This document shows, in pieces, positions 23,661 through 35,700 of a DNA stretch of 64,000 nt. The stretch lies in assembly GCA_035582835.1 (NCBI GenBank), contig JAYKAV010002553.1, positions 3,388,526-3,452,525 on the forward strand, in the 5' to 3' direction. Every line of letters begins with the position of its first letter. Within the stretch, counting starts at the first letter, position 1. A program made the position numbers and the translations under genes. Below the pieces are notes generated by a model. It had not been told where the DNA came from and ran no database searches. It saw only the letters and a list, made by a program, of their open reading frames with translations. The stretch is from Phoebastria nigripes. Taxonomy: Eukaryota > Chordata > Aves > Procellariiformes > Diomedeidae.

Positions 23661-25480
23661 NCTGTGCCTGGGGTAGGGCCAAACCTAAGGTTCCCCCCCA
23701 ACCCCGGTCTCTGATGTTGCCTGTGGTCTTGGCTGTGCTGGTGGTTGCTGTCCCACCCCCGTGGGCTCAGTGCCCCACTGGGATGTGGGGAGGGCCATGG
23801 GCAGGGTGAGGGCTGGAGCCTCGGTGCCTGACTGGGCCAGGGAGGGTGCATGGCTCTGCTGGAGCCTCATCCCTGTGGCTGTGCCACTGTCTGCAGGCAG
23901 GTGCCTGGGGACGGAGGGAGGTCCTGCCCTGGGGCAGGCTGGCTGCCTCCCCTGTGGGCTGCCTGCTCAACAGCTGCCGGCTGTTGTAGGCAAGGAAACC
24001 TCTCTGAGGGACAGGGAGGTGCTGTGTGTTTGGAGGTGAGGGCTGGCCCCAAGACCTGTTGCTGGCTGCAGCATTTTGTCTCTTACCACACTGAAAACAC
24101 GGGGACAGGTGCCACCCAAAGGCTGCACAGCAGGAAGTTGCTCCACTTTGCACCTGATGTGTTTCAGAGGAAAGCTCTTGGCAGAGTCAAGGGGAAATGT
24201 GGGGAAGGGGGTGGCACTGGGGTTTAAATATCCCACCTCTCCCTTACCAGGGTACAGGAAACGTGGGCAGGAGCCATGCCTGTGACCTGGGGTGGGCTGG
24301 TGGGTCTGGTGTCCTCATGTCCAGCTGCTCCCAGCCTTGGGGTCAGCCCCACGATCATCTGGCAGGGCAGAGGGGAGCCCCTGGCTCCTTTGGACAGCCC
24401 TCCTGGATGCTGCAGCTCCTGCCCTTATCCTCCCTGCTGCTCCCCGAGGGCTGTGCAGCGGGCATGGCAGCACAGGGAGCTGCNGGACAGGCTCTGCAGC
24501 GTGGCAGCATCACCTGGCACCATGCTGAGGCGAGCGCTTGGCCCAGGCTCAGAACGTGCCTTGGCAGGACCCCGGGGCAGCCTCGCTGCTTAATATTGAT
24601 GGGCCCTGCCTGCGTGGAGGCCTGGGGGCCCCAACCCTGCAGATCGTTTTCCCGGCTGCTGGGCCGGCTCGGGTTCCTCCTCACTCCCAGCACGGCTCTC
24701 AGGTGGGACGAGGGGCTCAGCGGGCAGGGGAGCACTTCACAGCATCGCCTTGGCCTGGGGCTGCCCCCGGGCCACTCCTTTGCTGTCACGTGGCATTGTC
24801 CAAGGTGGATCCAGGCAAGGGAAAGGGGGAAAGTGTTGGGACTCTTGGAGTCAGGCTGTGAGGTTGGGAAAGGTGCAGGGTGGCCTCTGCGGCTTGGTCC
24901 AGAGGTTGAGGTGAAGGGAAGTAGCATCCAGGCCCTGCTTTTTGGGGGTGAGGAGAGGGACTAGGGGAGGAGGGGTAGTCCTGGCCCGGCTTCTCCGCAT
25001 ACGTCTTGTGCGGGTTCCCCCATTCCTGAACCTGTTGGGAAGGGCTGGGCCTGGGATCGTCCCTGGAACTGGCCCAGCATCCTGCACGCTTGTGCCTTCT
25101 CTGGTTTCCTCTGAGTCAGACTCTCCGTGTCGCTCCCCTGGCACCCTCCGCACCAGGAAAGACGAGATGGGACCAGATTGCGTCTGAGCCCAGATGCCGA
25201 GGGGCCTGTGCCCCCCGCTCCATGCAGAGAGCTGTCCCAGCGACAGTGGTCCTACAGCCTCCAGGAGTCTGGGCTCAGCTCCCCCTGCTCTGCATCCTTG
25301 TGCAGGGCGAAGGAGAGGCCCCTGCCCTGCTGTGCAGGCAGGCATCCGGCAGTCGGTGCAGGGAGCTGCGTGACCAGCATCAGCACGTCTGGGAGGGGAG
25401 ACCCCTCCTGAGGGACAGCCAGGCAGCAGGGTGGCCTGCTCACGCTGAGCTCCTCTCCCCCCAGGCGTGGTGTGGCAGGG

Positions 25481-28400
25481 ATGAGGAGCTGGCAGCGGAT
25501 GTTTGTGGCGGTGATGCGCCTGCTCCTCAAGTGCCTGCGGCTGGGCCGGCGGCGGCGGTTTAAGCTGGTGCGGCAGGTGGAGCAGCTGTGGCAGTACGGG
25601 CACCTCTGCCTTTGCTCCCTGCTCTACAACTCCTTCACCAACGGCGACGTGGTGCTCGACTCCCTCTTCGAGCCCGTCTACTGGCTGGTGGACCACGTCA
25701 CCCGGTGGTTCGGCGTGGTGAGTACCCTCACCGGGCAGGGGGCCAACTGGCTCTGGGGCTGGGGCGAGCATGCTGCTGGGGCAACTGAGTCTCAGGGCTG
25801 CCTGTGCTCTAGGCAGGAAGGGAGTGGGGACCTCAGTGTGTGGTTCAGATTGGTTTCCTGTGGCCGTATCCTGCCTGTGCCTCTTCCCAGGCAGCGAGGG
25901 GCAGGCGCTGCTCACTCCGGTGATCCAGGCCCCTTTCCCATAGGTGTTTGTGGCACTGGTGATCGGGCTGACGAGCTCCATCGTGGCCATCGTGTACATC
26001 TGCCTGCTGCCCCTCATCCTGCAGACCTACACGCCTGCCTGGATCTGCTGGCACCTTGCCTACGGACACTGGAACCTCATCATGATCGTCTTCCACTACT
26101 ACATGGCCATCACCACCTCGCCTGGGCACCCACCGCAGGTGAGGCACCAACTGGCAGCGCGGCTTCTCCCAGCTGGGCACTGGGGACCAGCTACAGGTGG
26201 TCACTGGGAACAGCTAAACCAGCCTGGTGGCGTCATTGCAGGAGGCCTCCTCCAGACTGGGGCAGCTGGGCTGGGCAGTGCGGGGAGGGGAGGCAGCGGA
26301 GTTGCAGGGGAGGGGTGCAGGGCTTGGGTGCACAAATCTCTTCTGACCTGTGCGCAGGCCAAGGACGATCTCACCGGCGTCTCCATCTGCAGGAAATGCA
26401 TTGCCCCCAAGCCAGCTCGCACCCACCACTGCAGCATCTGCAACAGGTAGGGCTCCCTCCCTCTGCCCACCACAGCACTCAGGGCAGCCTCCGGGACCCC
26501 TCTCCTTGCCCGCGGCCATGCTGCAAGACTGCAGCCCCTTTCCCTCTGCTCTGCTGGCTTCTTGCCTTGTCTCTAGCACAGCACGCAGGGCTGGGGGGGG
26601 CTGCCTGTCCGCTCCCAAACACGGTGCTTGCGCTGGCACTGACACTGGCACTGCTCTCCTCCCTCCCAGGTGCGTGCTGAAGATGGACCANCACTGCCGT
26701 ATCCTTCTGCAGTACTAACCCATGGCACTCTCCCGGGGGGAGCCGGCCCCGCTTCCCTCTTCTCTCCCTGCCTGACTCCTCCTGTGTCAGCCAGCACGGG
26801 GAAGGGTGCTGGGGGCCGGGCCCAGAAGAACCGCCCTGGTCCCTGGGGTGGGTTTGGACCCATGGCCTGTCACGGTTACACACCTTTAACCCCAGAGGCA
26901 GCTTGGCTAAACAACTGCGTGGGACACTACAACCACCGCTACTTCTTCTCCTTCTGCTTGTTCATGACCATGGGCTGCATCTACTGCAGCATCAGCGGCT
27001 GGGAAATGTTCCGGGACGCCTATGCAGCCATCGAGGTGAGCAGGCAGGCCCCGGCCCTTGCCCTGCCATGCACCGAGGCTGCCTGGGCTCCCCAGGCTGA
27101 GCTTGCAGAACGAGGCTGGGCCAGGCCTGGCCTTGCAGTGACTTTCCTTCCCCTCTCCCTCCTCCTGCGAGGCCCCCAGCTGCCCTGGTCCTGCGGGGGG
27201 GTGAGGGGGAAGGGCCCCCTCCTCTGAGACACGTAACTGGTACCCTGTTTTCCATCCCCCTAGAGAATGAAACAGCTTGAGAAGGAGAGTCTGCAGGTGG
27301 CTGCCAACCAGGTGGGACATCCCTGCCCACAGCTGCTCCAGGCAGCGTGGAGCCGAGCTGCCCTGCAGGCTGGGTCCTGCTTGGGGCCCTGCTCTCAAGG
27401 AGCACCCCACAGCCAGAACCAGCCTCCGTGCTCGTCTCATGTGTCAGAGAGCTGGGGCTGGCTGGGCAGCTCTGCTACAGGCACTGCCTCCAGCAGCTTG
27501 GGGTCTGCTTCCCTGTGCACCCAGCTTCCAAGAGCTTTAGCTGGTAGCAGCTGCTTGGCATGTGCTGCTCAAGCCCTGCTCTCCAGGGGAAGCTGCAGCA
27601 GTGCGTACACATCTCGCCCTGAGCTGCGGTGTGGTGTGGTGTCCTGACCACGGCTGCTCCCTGCCCCCTTACCTCCAGCCCACTGCTTCTCACCCGTGTG
27701 CTGGCTCTCAGGTGTCTGTCTGTCTCCTGGCTGTCTCAGGCTGCCTCCCCATCACCCTGGCTGTTGTGTTGGTTCCAGCCACAGTCCCTTCTAGCTGTCC
27801 AAGCTCTGCATCAGTGAGGGGCACAGCAGCCCCCCTGTCTGGCCTCAAGCTATAAAGCAGCTTGGGTAATCCCGTCCCCCTCTGGTCCTTTTTCAGACGT
27901 ACTACCAGACCCCACCGCCCACCTTCTCCTTCCGCCAGCGAGCTTTCCACAAGAGCGTGGTCTACCTCTGGGTCCTGTGCAGGTAATGGGGCCCAGGGGC
28001 TGGGAGCGACGGTGCTGGGGGAAGCGGCGTGCAGCCCCCTGACCTGTGACATTGCTTACCTTCTACCTCCCTGGGGCTGGGCTGGCTTGCTCTAGCACAG
28101 ACGTCCCTGCCCTGCCAGCTCTTGGGCCACAGAGGAGAGGTTTCGGCTCTCTGTCACAGGGGCTCTAGACCAGCCCACCTACCTACGCAGCCGTGGGGGA
28201 GGCAGCCTCAGCCCCCCACAGCTGTGGCACCAGGGGAGGCAGGCCTGTGTGCAACCTGCTGTCCCTTGCTGTCCCCAGCTCGGTTGCGTTGGCCCTGGGT
28301 GCCCTCACGCTGTGGCACGCTGCCCTCATCACCCGTGGGGAAACCAGCATCGAGCGGCACATCAACAAGAAGGAGAGGCAGAGACTGCAGAAGAAGGGCA

Positions 28401-28767
28401 AGGTGAGCGCAGCCCACAGAGCAGGACGGCCGGCCGGGGCAGAGCTAGATGTGATGTGCATCTCCCCGGCCTGCAGGTCTTCAGGAACCCCTACAGTTAC
28501 GGCAGCTGGGATAACTGGAAGGTGTTCCTGGGTGTGGACGTGCCAAGGTAAAGTCCCGGGGAAGCCCCTGCCCGGGAAGGTGGTGCCTCAGCAGCACGTG
28601 GGGGTGCTGGGACACTGGGGCTCTCCTTGCGGCCTCACTCCTCTCCCCACAGGCACTGGCTCACCCGTGTCCTGCTGCCCTCTCCTCACCTGCCCCACGG
28701 GACGGGCCTCAGCTGGGACCTGCCTCCCTGCGTGACCGAGCAGCACACGCCGCTCCTGGCCATCTGA
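25481..28767 (+). CDS. ZDHHC16: ZDHHC16, DHHC-type palmitoyltransferase
   Basis: Multi-pass ER/Golgi S-acyltransferase. Ten coding exons, 25481-25717, 25944-26138, 26358-26446, 26670-26698, 26902-27035, 27264-27311, 27897-27982, 28279-28402, 28477-28547 and 28653-28767, give 375 aa (human 377). The start is the ATG of MRSWQRMF, 18 nt into an exon with acceptor at about 25462, so at least one noncoding exon lies upstream. The cysteine-rich domain runs from CRKCIAPKPARTHHCSICNR to [20 protein letters not shown]; the DHHC tetrad is residues 180-183, with Cys183 the acyl acceptor. About four hydrophobic segments flank it, including VALVIGLTSSIVAIVYICLL and SSVALALGALTLWHAALI. A single N (26691) makes the first His of DHHC formally CAN. 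Coding exon 4 is only 29 nt and is followed by a U12-type intron. Confidence 0.97.
26699..26901 (+). other. U12-type (minor spliceosome) intron of ZDHHC16
   Basis: The donor is GTATCCTTC, with the full U12 core GTATCCTT. Near the end, ACACCTTTAACC resembles the U12 branch consensus with one difference, about 12 nt before the used AG. The join CAC TGC C|CT TGG gives DHHCPW. An upstream AG (CCCAG) six bases earlier would insert two residues in frame; the family sequence argues against its use. Confidence 0.82.
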
Positions 28768-29149
28768 GGCCCCGGTGCTGCAGATGTCACTCCCCGCAGG
28801 CAGGGGAGCGCACAGGGGACCCGCTCTGCCACCACGGCTCCCTTTGGCCCAAGTGGCTGGCGGAAGGTGGGTGCTGGCACGCACTGCTGGCTGGAGCCAG
28901 AGCCACGGGAAACCATTTGGACAGTGTCGGTGCCTGGACGCCTGCTCTCTTGGCTCCTTGGGGGCTGCAGGCAGCCCCGGGGGAAATGCAGCAGAGCTGC
29001 TGCTCCCCGGCTCTAGCTGAAGGTGCTGCCCTCGCTAGCACAGGTACAGGCCAGCACGTGGCCCAGTTCGGCTTTCTGGCAGGGCTGGGCACAGAAGATG
29101 GCACCCTTGTCCCCCAAGCACTCCCCAGGGAGCCTTTTTAAGACCATCC

Positions 29150-29155
29150 AATAAA
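29150..29155 (+). terminator. Poly(A) signal of ZDHHC16
   Basis: AATAAA about 383 nt after the ZDHHC16 stop codon, followed by a T-rich stretch. Confidence 0.88.
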
Positions 29156-29372
29156 TTTTTTTTTTTCTAAGGGAGCCTGGCTCTTTTCCCTGGTGGGGGG
29201 TGCAGACTTCTGGGGGCAGGGGAAGAGAGGGACCCCTATGATTCCCCAACGTGGAAAGAGGAGTAAGGGCCTGTAACCAGCAGCACCTTTAGCTGCTCAA
29301 CATATGGAAGGGAACCGGAGGCCCAGCCTGGGCTGCACAGAGACTCCCCGCAGCATTACCAAAACAGATATA

Positions 29373-29378
29373 TTTATT
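29373..29378 (-). terminator. Poly(A) signal of MMS19
   Basis: AATAAA on the minus strand, about 340 nt after the MMS19 stop. It is only about 220 bp from the convergent ZDHHC16 signal. Confidence 0.85.
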
Positions 29379-29715
29379 CCTCTGGCGCGTGGGTTGCCAC
29401 ACACCGTATGCGTGCGCACAGGCCTGCCCTCTGCACTCACACGTGGCGAGTCTGTCCGTCACTGTCCGTGGCTGCAGCAGAGGCTGGCCAAGCCACGAGC
29501 GGCACAGCTCCTTCCCTCCTGCAGGTGCCGGGAAGAGGGTGGGGGTGCCAGGAAGGTGCTGCACGAGGGGTGCTGTCTGCCGGCCCCCACGCTCCTGCCC
29601 CGGCACTCGGGGCAGTACTGGGCTCCGAGGGTCCGTGGCATCGGTTGGATGGCTTGGTGGGTTAGCGGGGGCCCGGTCAGATTGTCAGTCAGCACAGGGA
29701 GGGGACGCAGGGTGC

Positions 29716-32700
29716 TCACCTGCCTGGGCTCCCCAGCAGGAACCTGTGGGGACAGAGATGGTGCCATCAGCCATGTCCCCAACACGCCAGCGCCCCAGCA
29801 GCTCCAGCCACACGCACTCACCATTCCCCCCGTGCTGCCACCGCCTCCTTCCGCACCAGCCTCTTCTTGTCATCCAAAGGCTTGGCCAGCGCCCGGATAA
29901 CTCGGGCCTTGTACGGGAGCAGCTGTAGGACAGAAAGGGCTCTTGGTGAGAGCGCTGGGTGCTGGCTGCCCTCCAGGAGGAGGTTTGGGATGCCCTTGCC
30001 CCTCTACATGCAGGAGCAGGCAGCAGGCCGCTGCAGGAGCACTTACCACTGTTGTGGGCAGGCTGGTAAGCGCATGGGCACAGCGCAGGGCGGCAATGCG
30101 GACAGCCTGGAACAGACAGATGGGGGTGAGGGCAGCAGAAGGGGCAGGGGCAGAGGAGAGGGGCATGGGGGCAGAAGGAGGGGGCACACGCACCATGGTG
30201 GGGCTGGAGGTGAGGCTGAGGAACTTGGTGACCAGTGTGTCGACGTGCAGGCTCATGATCTGGGGAGCTTCGAGCAGTAGCGGTTGGAGGCAGCTCAGCG
30301 TGGAGAGTTGCACCACGCGGTCCGAGCAGGACAAAGCCTCAAGCAGGAGGGAAAGCAGCTGTGGGCGGGGAGGACACAGGAGACATGAGTAACTCCCAGC
30401 CGTGCACTCTGTGCTGCCACAATCCCCCCCTGCCAAGGCTGGCTCTCACCGTGGGCAGCTCCGTCACCAGCACAGGCTTGGGGAGGTGGTTGAGCACATG
30501 GGACAGGCCCTTCAGGTAATTGGCCTTCACATCTGTGGAGAGCAGAGATTGTTACAGGCAGCCAGGGGAAGGAGGGGACGCTGGCTCAGGTCCCCTGGGT
30601 AAGGGGTCACGGGGTGGCAAGGCCGAGCTGGGGGTGGCCGCTCACCGGGGCCAGCCCCGTGGAAGCCCTGCACCAGCTTGGGGACGTTGTCGGTGAAGAA
30701 GCGCTGGCGGAACATGATGCGCACATCAGCATGGCAGCCCTTGTGCAGCACGTCTGGGGACTCAGCCATGAGCAGGGAGAAGCCGTCGGCCACAGCAGGG
30801 CCCAGCTCTGTGTCGCCCAGCAGGCCCAGCAGCTGCAAGGGAGAGAGCCCTGAGACAGGGCACCCTGCTGCTGGGGGTTCCCAGCCAGCCGTGGGGCGGG
30901 CAGGTAGGCTCCTTGGACATCACCCAGCCCCACCACCGCCTACCTTGTCTGTCAGGTGGGAGCTCAGGGGGTGGTAGCGCAGCACCAGGGCTTTGGTCAC
31001 CTGTGGAGGCAGAGCAGAGTCAATGCCAGGCCGGCCCCCCCCCGGCTCTCCCCCTCCTCCCGCATCCAGGGCAGACCTTACCCAGAGCAGCAGGGTGAGC
31101 ACCTGCGTTCGGCGGGGCCCCTCCGCAAGGCCGGGCTCCACCCTGTTCACTGCAAGCTGCAGGATCTCATCCAGCTGCTGCCCTGGGGACACAGAAGGGA
31201 CAGGCTGAGCCATTCCCCTGCCAGCAGTGGGCAGGGACCCACGACGTCCTGCCCAGCCCCCTTACCTGCCGGGTGCTTGTTCACCAGCCCCGCGAAGCAC
31301 TTGGCAGCTGTGGTGGCCGTGAAGGGGCAGTTGCAGGAGCAGCTCAGTGCCAGCAGCTCCCGGAGCAGCCGTTCCTGCTGAGGAATTGCCACCTGGAAGA
31401 GACACGGAGCATGTTACAGCCCGGGGCCACAGCTGCTCCCTTCTTCTGCCCATGGAGCTTGCTGTGGACCCGGGCAGGAGGGCGCTCAGTCAGGGCCCCT
31501 TCTCCACCCTGCTCCCCACCAACTTACGTCACGGGGCAAGGAGCAGACGAAGGCCATGAGGAGGACAACCAGGCGTCTCTGTGCCTCCAAGCACTCCCCA
31601 TCCTGCAGGGGAAGAACAGCACCCATGTCATCATGGTCCTTGCTGCCAGCCTGTGCCGACATCCTCATTCCCTGCCCCTGTTCCGCACCCCAGCCCCAAG
31701 CACCCAACACACCTCGAAGGGCTGGAAGGAGCAGGGAAAACTGTTCTGGGGCAGGAAAGAGACCTCTCCATCCAGGAAGAGGGGCACCACGTGAGACACG
31801 CTCTGGGCAGCCAGCCTAGGAGAAAGGAGACATCGCAATGTGCTGCTCTGGGAGGGTCACCAGAGAGCTCCTGGGTACCTCCCAGGAGGCGCAGGGTCTC
31901 CCTGTACAGACCACAGCGGGGGAGACGCAGCCTCCCCCTCCCCACGATGCAGTGAGTGCCCGGTGGCCCACCCCCGCATCACTCACTCAGGGCTCAGGTG
32001 AGTGGTGGCAGCGCTGACGACTGGGACCATGGCAGCCAGCACCTCTTCCTCCAGCAGTGCCTTGCCCAGCAGCGGGTGGGTGCTCTCTGCAGGCAGCGGG
32101 AGGAAAGGGACCCGCTGGAGCCCGCTGCCCAGAGGGAGGAGGCAGGAGGCAGGGACAGCCCCCTGACCCACACCTGCCGTGGGGCCGGGCTGCTCTGCCT
32201 CTGGCAGGGGGCAGCGAGGCCCGCAGTGCCCGCGGTTGCCAGAGGGCGGCAGCAGCAGCGCCTGCTGCAGGATCAGGGACCCCAGAGAGCCCCGGGAGCT
32301 GCCTGCTCTCCCCTCTCCCGCTCCAGCCCCGCACCTACCTTGCATGGCAGCCTGCACAGCCATGGCCAGCAGGCAAGGCACCACTGTCTGGTGGTAGTAC
32401 CAGCAGCCCTCCACGTCCTGCTGGCACTGCAGGGCCACACGGTGCAGGCTCTGGCACACAGAGACCACGTCCTGGGCGTTCCCAGCCTCGCTCCCTGCAG
32501 GGCACAGTGATCATCCCATCAAACAGCCGCAGCACCCACCCCCCGATCTTCGCCAGGATCCCAGTGCAATGCAGCCCTCCCTATTCCCCCTCCACCAGTG
32601 GGATTCACAGCCCAGCCCCGGGCTCCTCGCCCCACTGCCATCCCCACTCTCTCCCAGCCATCCCTGGTAATGGAGGCAGCTCCTGCCCAGATGTGCTCCA

Positions 32701-35700
32701 TGGAGCTGCCTGTCGTGGGCTGCATTACCTTTCTGCACCTTCCGGAGATGCTGCAGTAGGACAGGGACGGTCTCCCTCACGATGCTGGTGTGGATGGACA
32801 CAGCTGCCAGGGCCTGCAGGCAGCGCTGCTGCAGGGAGCGGTGGTCATGGGAGCTCTCCTCCTCCCGCTCTGAAGAGGAAACACACCTCAGAGGGGCGTT
32901 GGGGTGACCCCAGGCCCCCCTCACCCAAGGGCATTCAGGGCCCAGACCCTGCCAGGGTGGATGGGGTGAAGCAGCACAGCAGAACCAGCCCATGCCAGGC
33001 CCAAGGCACTCTGCCTGCTCTGTGGCTGGGCAGCTCCTCACTGCAAGGGTGATGCCGGCTGCACAGGCTGGTTGCCAGCACCAGGCACGGCCTTCCCTGT
33101 GCCAGCACCACGGTGCCTGTGGGCATCCCCCAAGAAGGAGAGCCACTGACCTACACCGTGTGGCACAGCCCTGCTGCCTGGTAGGAGCCAAACCTGGGGA
33201 TGGGACAGGCTTCACCCCAAAACCAGACATCACTCCCTTCCCAAGGCCACCAGCCCTACCCGATTGCAGCTCCTCTTCAAGCCTGGGTACCATGTGTCCA
33301 GAGAAAACCTTTGGGTAGATGGGGGCCAGAGTTCCGGCTGCCTCCATCGCTGCTTCGCTGCCAGGGGGGAAGAGAGCAGGAGGGCTGATGTGAGCACTGC
33401 AAACCCTGGGCTGCTTGTACACCAGCTGCAAAGATCTGGGCCAGACGATGCCTCCAGAAACCCGTTTCTCAGCAATCTGCCTTTTTCACCCTACTGGCAG
33501 GCAGAGCAGAGCCCCCTACTTTGACAGGCCTAGACTTTCTAATTTCCAGCCCAGAAATTGCCTGGTTTATCCCTTTGCTCTCACACCCACGTGGTCTTTT
33601 AGTTCAGACAGTTCCTGTGCCTTCCCCTAGACTACAGCCCCTCTCTGCAGCAAAGCCAGGCTTTGTTCCTCTCCCCAGAGCGTGGGTGACTGCAGTGGTG
33701 CCAGCCTGCCCTCACCTGCTCTGGGAATCCTCCTCACGCAGAGCGAGACGGATGAGGTGATCCACAACCAGCTCCAGGTCAGAGGGAGACAGGAAGCCTG
33801 CAACAAGAGCCGTAGAGGAATCCTGCCCTCAGCCAAAGGCAAAGATGCCGACGTTCTGGCCAGCATCCTTCCCCTTTGCCCAGGCTAGCAGCAACGCAGC
33901 AGCATGCCAAATGCTAGAGATACAAGGTGCCCAGCACAAACAGGCAAGAGAGAGACCAAGTGTTCCTGGAGCTCATGGCCTGGGTAGGAAGTGCTGCCAC
34001 TGCTCCTGTGCACCTACAGGCAGCATAGGCAGCAGGCAAGGACATCCCAGCAGCCACGTGGCACCACGTCTCCCAGAACAGGGTGATACCTCCCTCTGCC
34101 TCCTCAAGGGAAACGAGGCACCAACCTTGCAGGGAGCCCAGGACAGTCAGTGCCCTGATCCCAACCAGCTGCAGCTGCACACTGGGATCCGTCAGCGCCG
34201 AGAACACCACAGAGCAAACCGGGGCTCGGAGTGACAGCAGAGTGCTCTCATCTGGAGAGAGAGGCACAGAGTCACTGCCTGCGTCTGGCTGGCACTGCAC
34301 AGCCACAACCACGGCACCTGACAGACCCTTTCTGGGGCCCTGCCGCTTGACACCCAACCATGCAGGGTCCCTGGGACATGGCAGGGGGCTGCACATGCAG
34401 CCGCCCAGGTCAGTGAGCTTTCCTTCTGTCAGCATATGGGAAGGCGAGGTCAGAGCCAGCAGCCCACTGGGACACGGGTGCCTCCAGAGGGACCAGCCAG
34501 CCTCACCTTCTTCCACATGTCCCCACTTCTGCTGCAACTCCAGGAAGCCCAGCAGCATTTCCAAGATTGTCCTCCTCTGGCTGCTCTGCAGGGACACAAA
34601 GGCGTAACCCAGATCACTGTCACTGCTGGGACACAGCTACACCTCAGCCCAGTGCTGCGAGGCCAGAGGGTGCCCTCAGGGTCCCCACCTGCAGTCAGGG
34701 AAGGACATCCACTTTGACAACCTGCTCCCANCAAGCCCTGCAGAGCCAGTGGATGCACTCAGCCCTGCTGTCTGTGACCACAGAGCCCGGGGTGCCCCTC
34801 ACCTGCGGGTGCTTGGTGTACTGCTCCAGCAGCAGGGGCAGGACGCTGCGGGTGACGCGGTGGTAGGCGCGGAGGGAGGCACCCGCTGCTGCCTGCAGGA
34901 GTTTGGCACTTGGCCACACCAGCTTCATGTCGGGCTCACACAGATGGTGCCTGCAATCTGAGATAGGCTGGGCGGCGTCAGCTGCACCGGCAGAGCTCCT
35001 CTGCCTTGCGTGCGGGGATGCAGCTGATATCTGGGCTGGGACGTGCTGCCGGGGCGCAGCTCTGAGCTGCCGCACAGCCTCCCTAACAGAGCTGCTTCCC
35101 CCAGCTCCAAGCGCACAGCCCAGCCTTGGATGCCCCAGTCCCAGCAGAGAGGAAAGCAACTCAAGCCAATAGGCATTTCCTACTGTGCCCCCTTCTCCTC
35201 CCTTCCTGCAGCCTCGGAGAAACCAACAGTGGCTGTGAGAGCTAGAAAGAGAAGAAAGAGGCTTCAAAGAGAACAGGAGGGCAGATCTCTAGCTAGGAGG
35301 ATGCTTGCAGGCCTGGCTGCTTGGGGCAGGGTAGGTGTCTCTGCTAGCTACCTTGCAGGATGCTGCTGAGGAAGGAATCCAGCAGGTCCTCGGTGTCAGA
35401 GCTGAGCACGGAGCAGGAGAGGCAGGCAGAGAGGGCATGCAGCGCGGCCAGGCACTCTGCCTCGACCTTCTCGCTTGCTGTCTGGAACACCTGCAGGAGA
35501 GGCCGTAGGATGAGCTAAGCTCTGTGCTGACCCCAACCGCAGGCTTCATGCTCCCAACACGGGCTGAAGGGCTCAGGCTCCCGCCTCACTTCCCACGTGC
35601 TTTGAACGTGCTGTGTGGCACATCCAAGCCCCAGGGACATGCTGATAGGGCTGGCCTGTCCGCCCCACTCTCCAGCTGGGGCTGTCCAAGGTGGGGGCTG

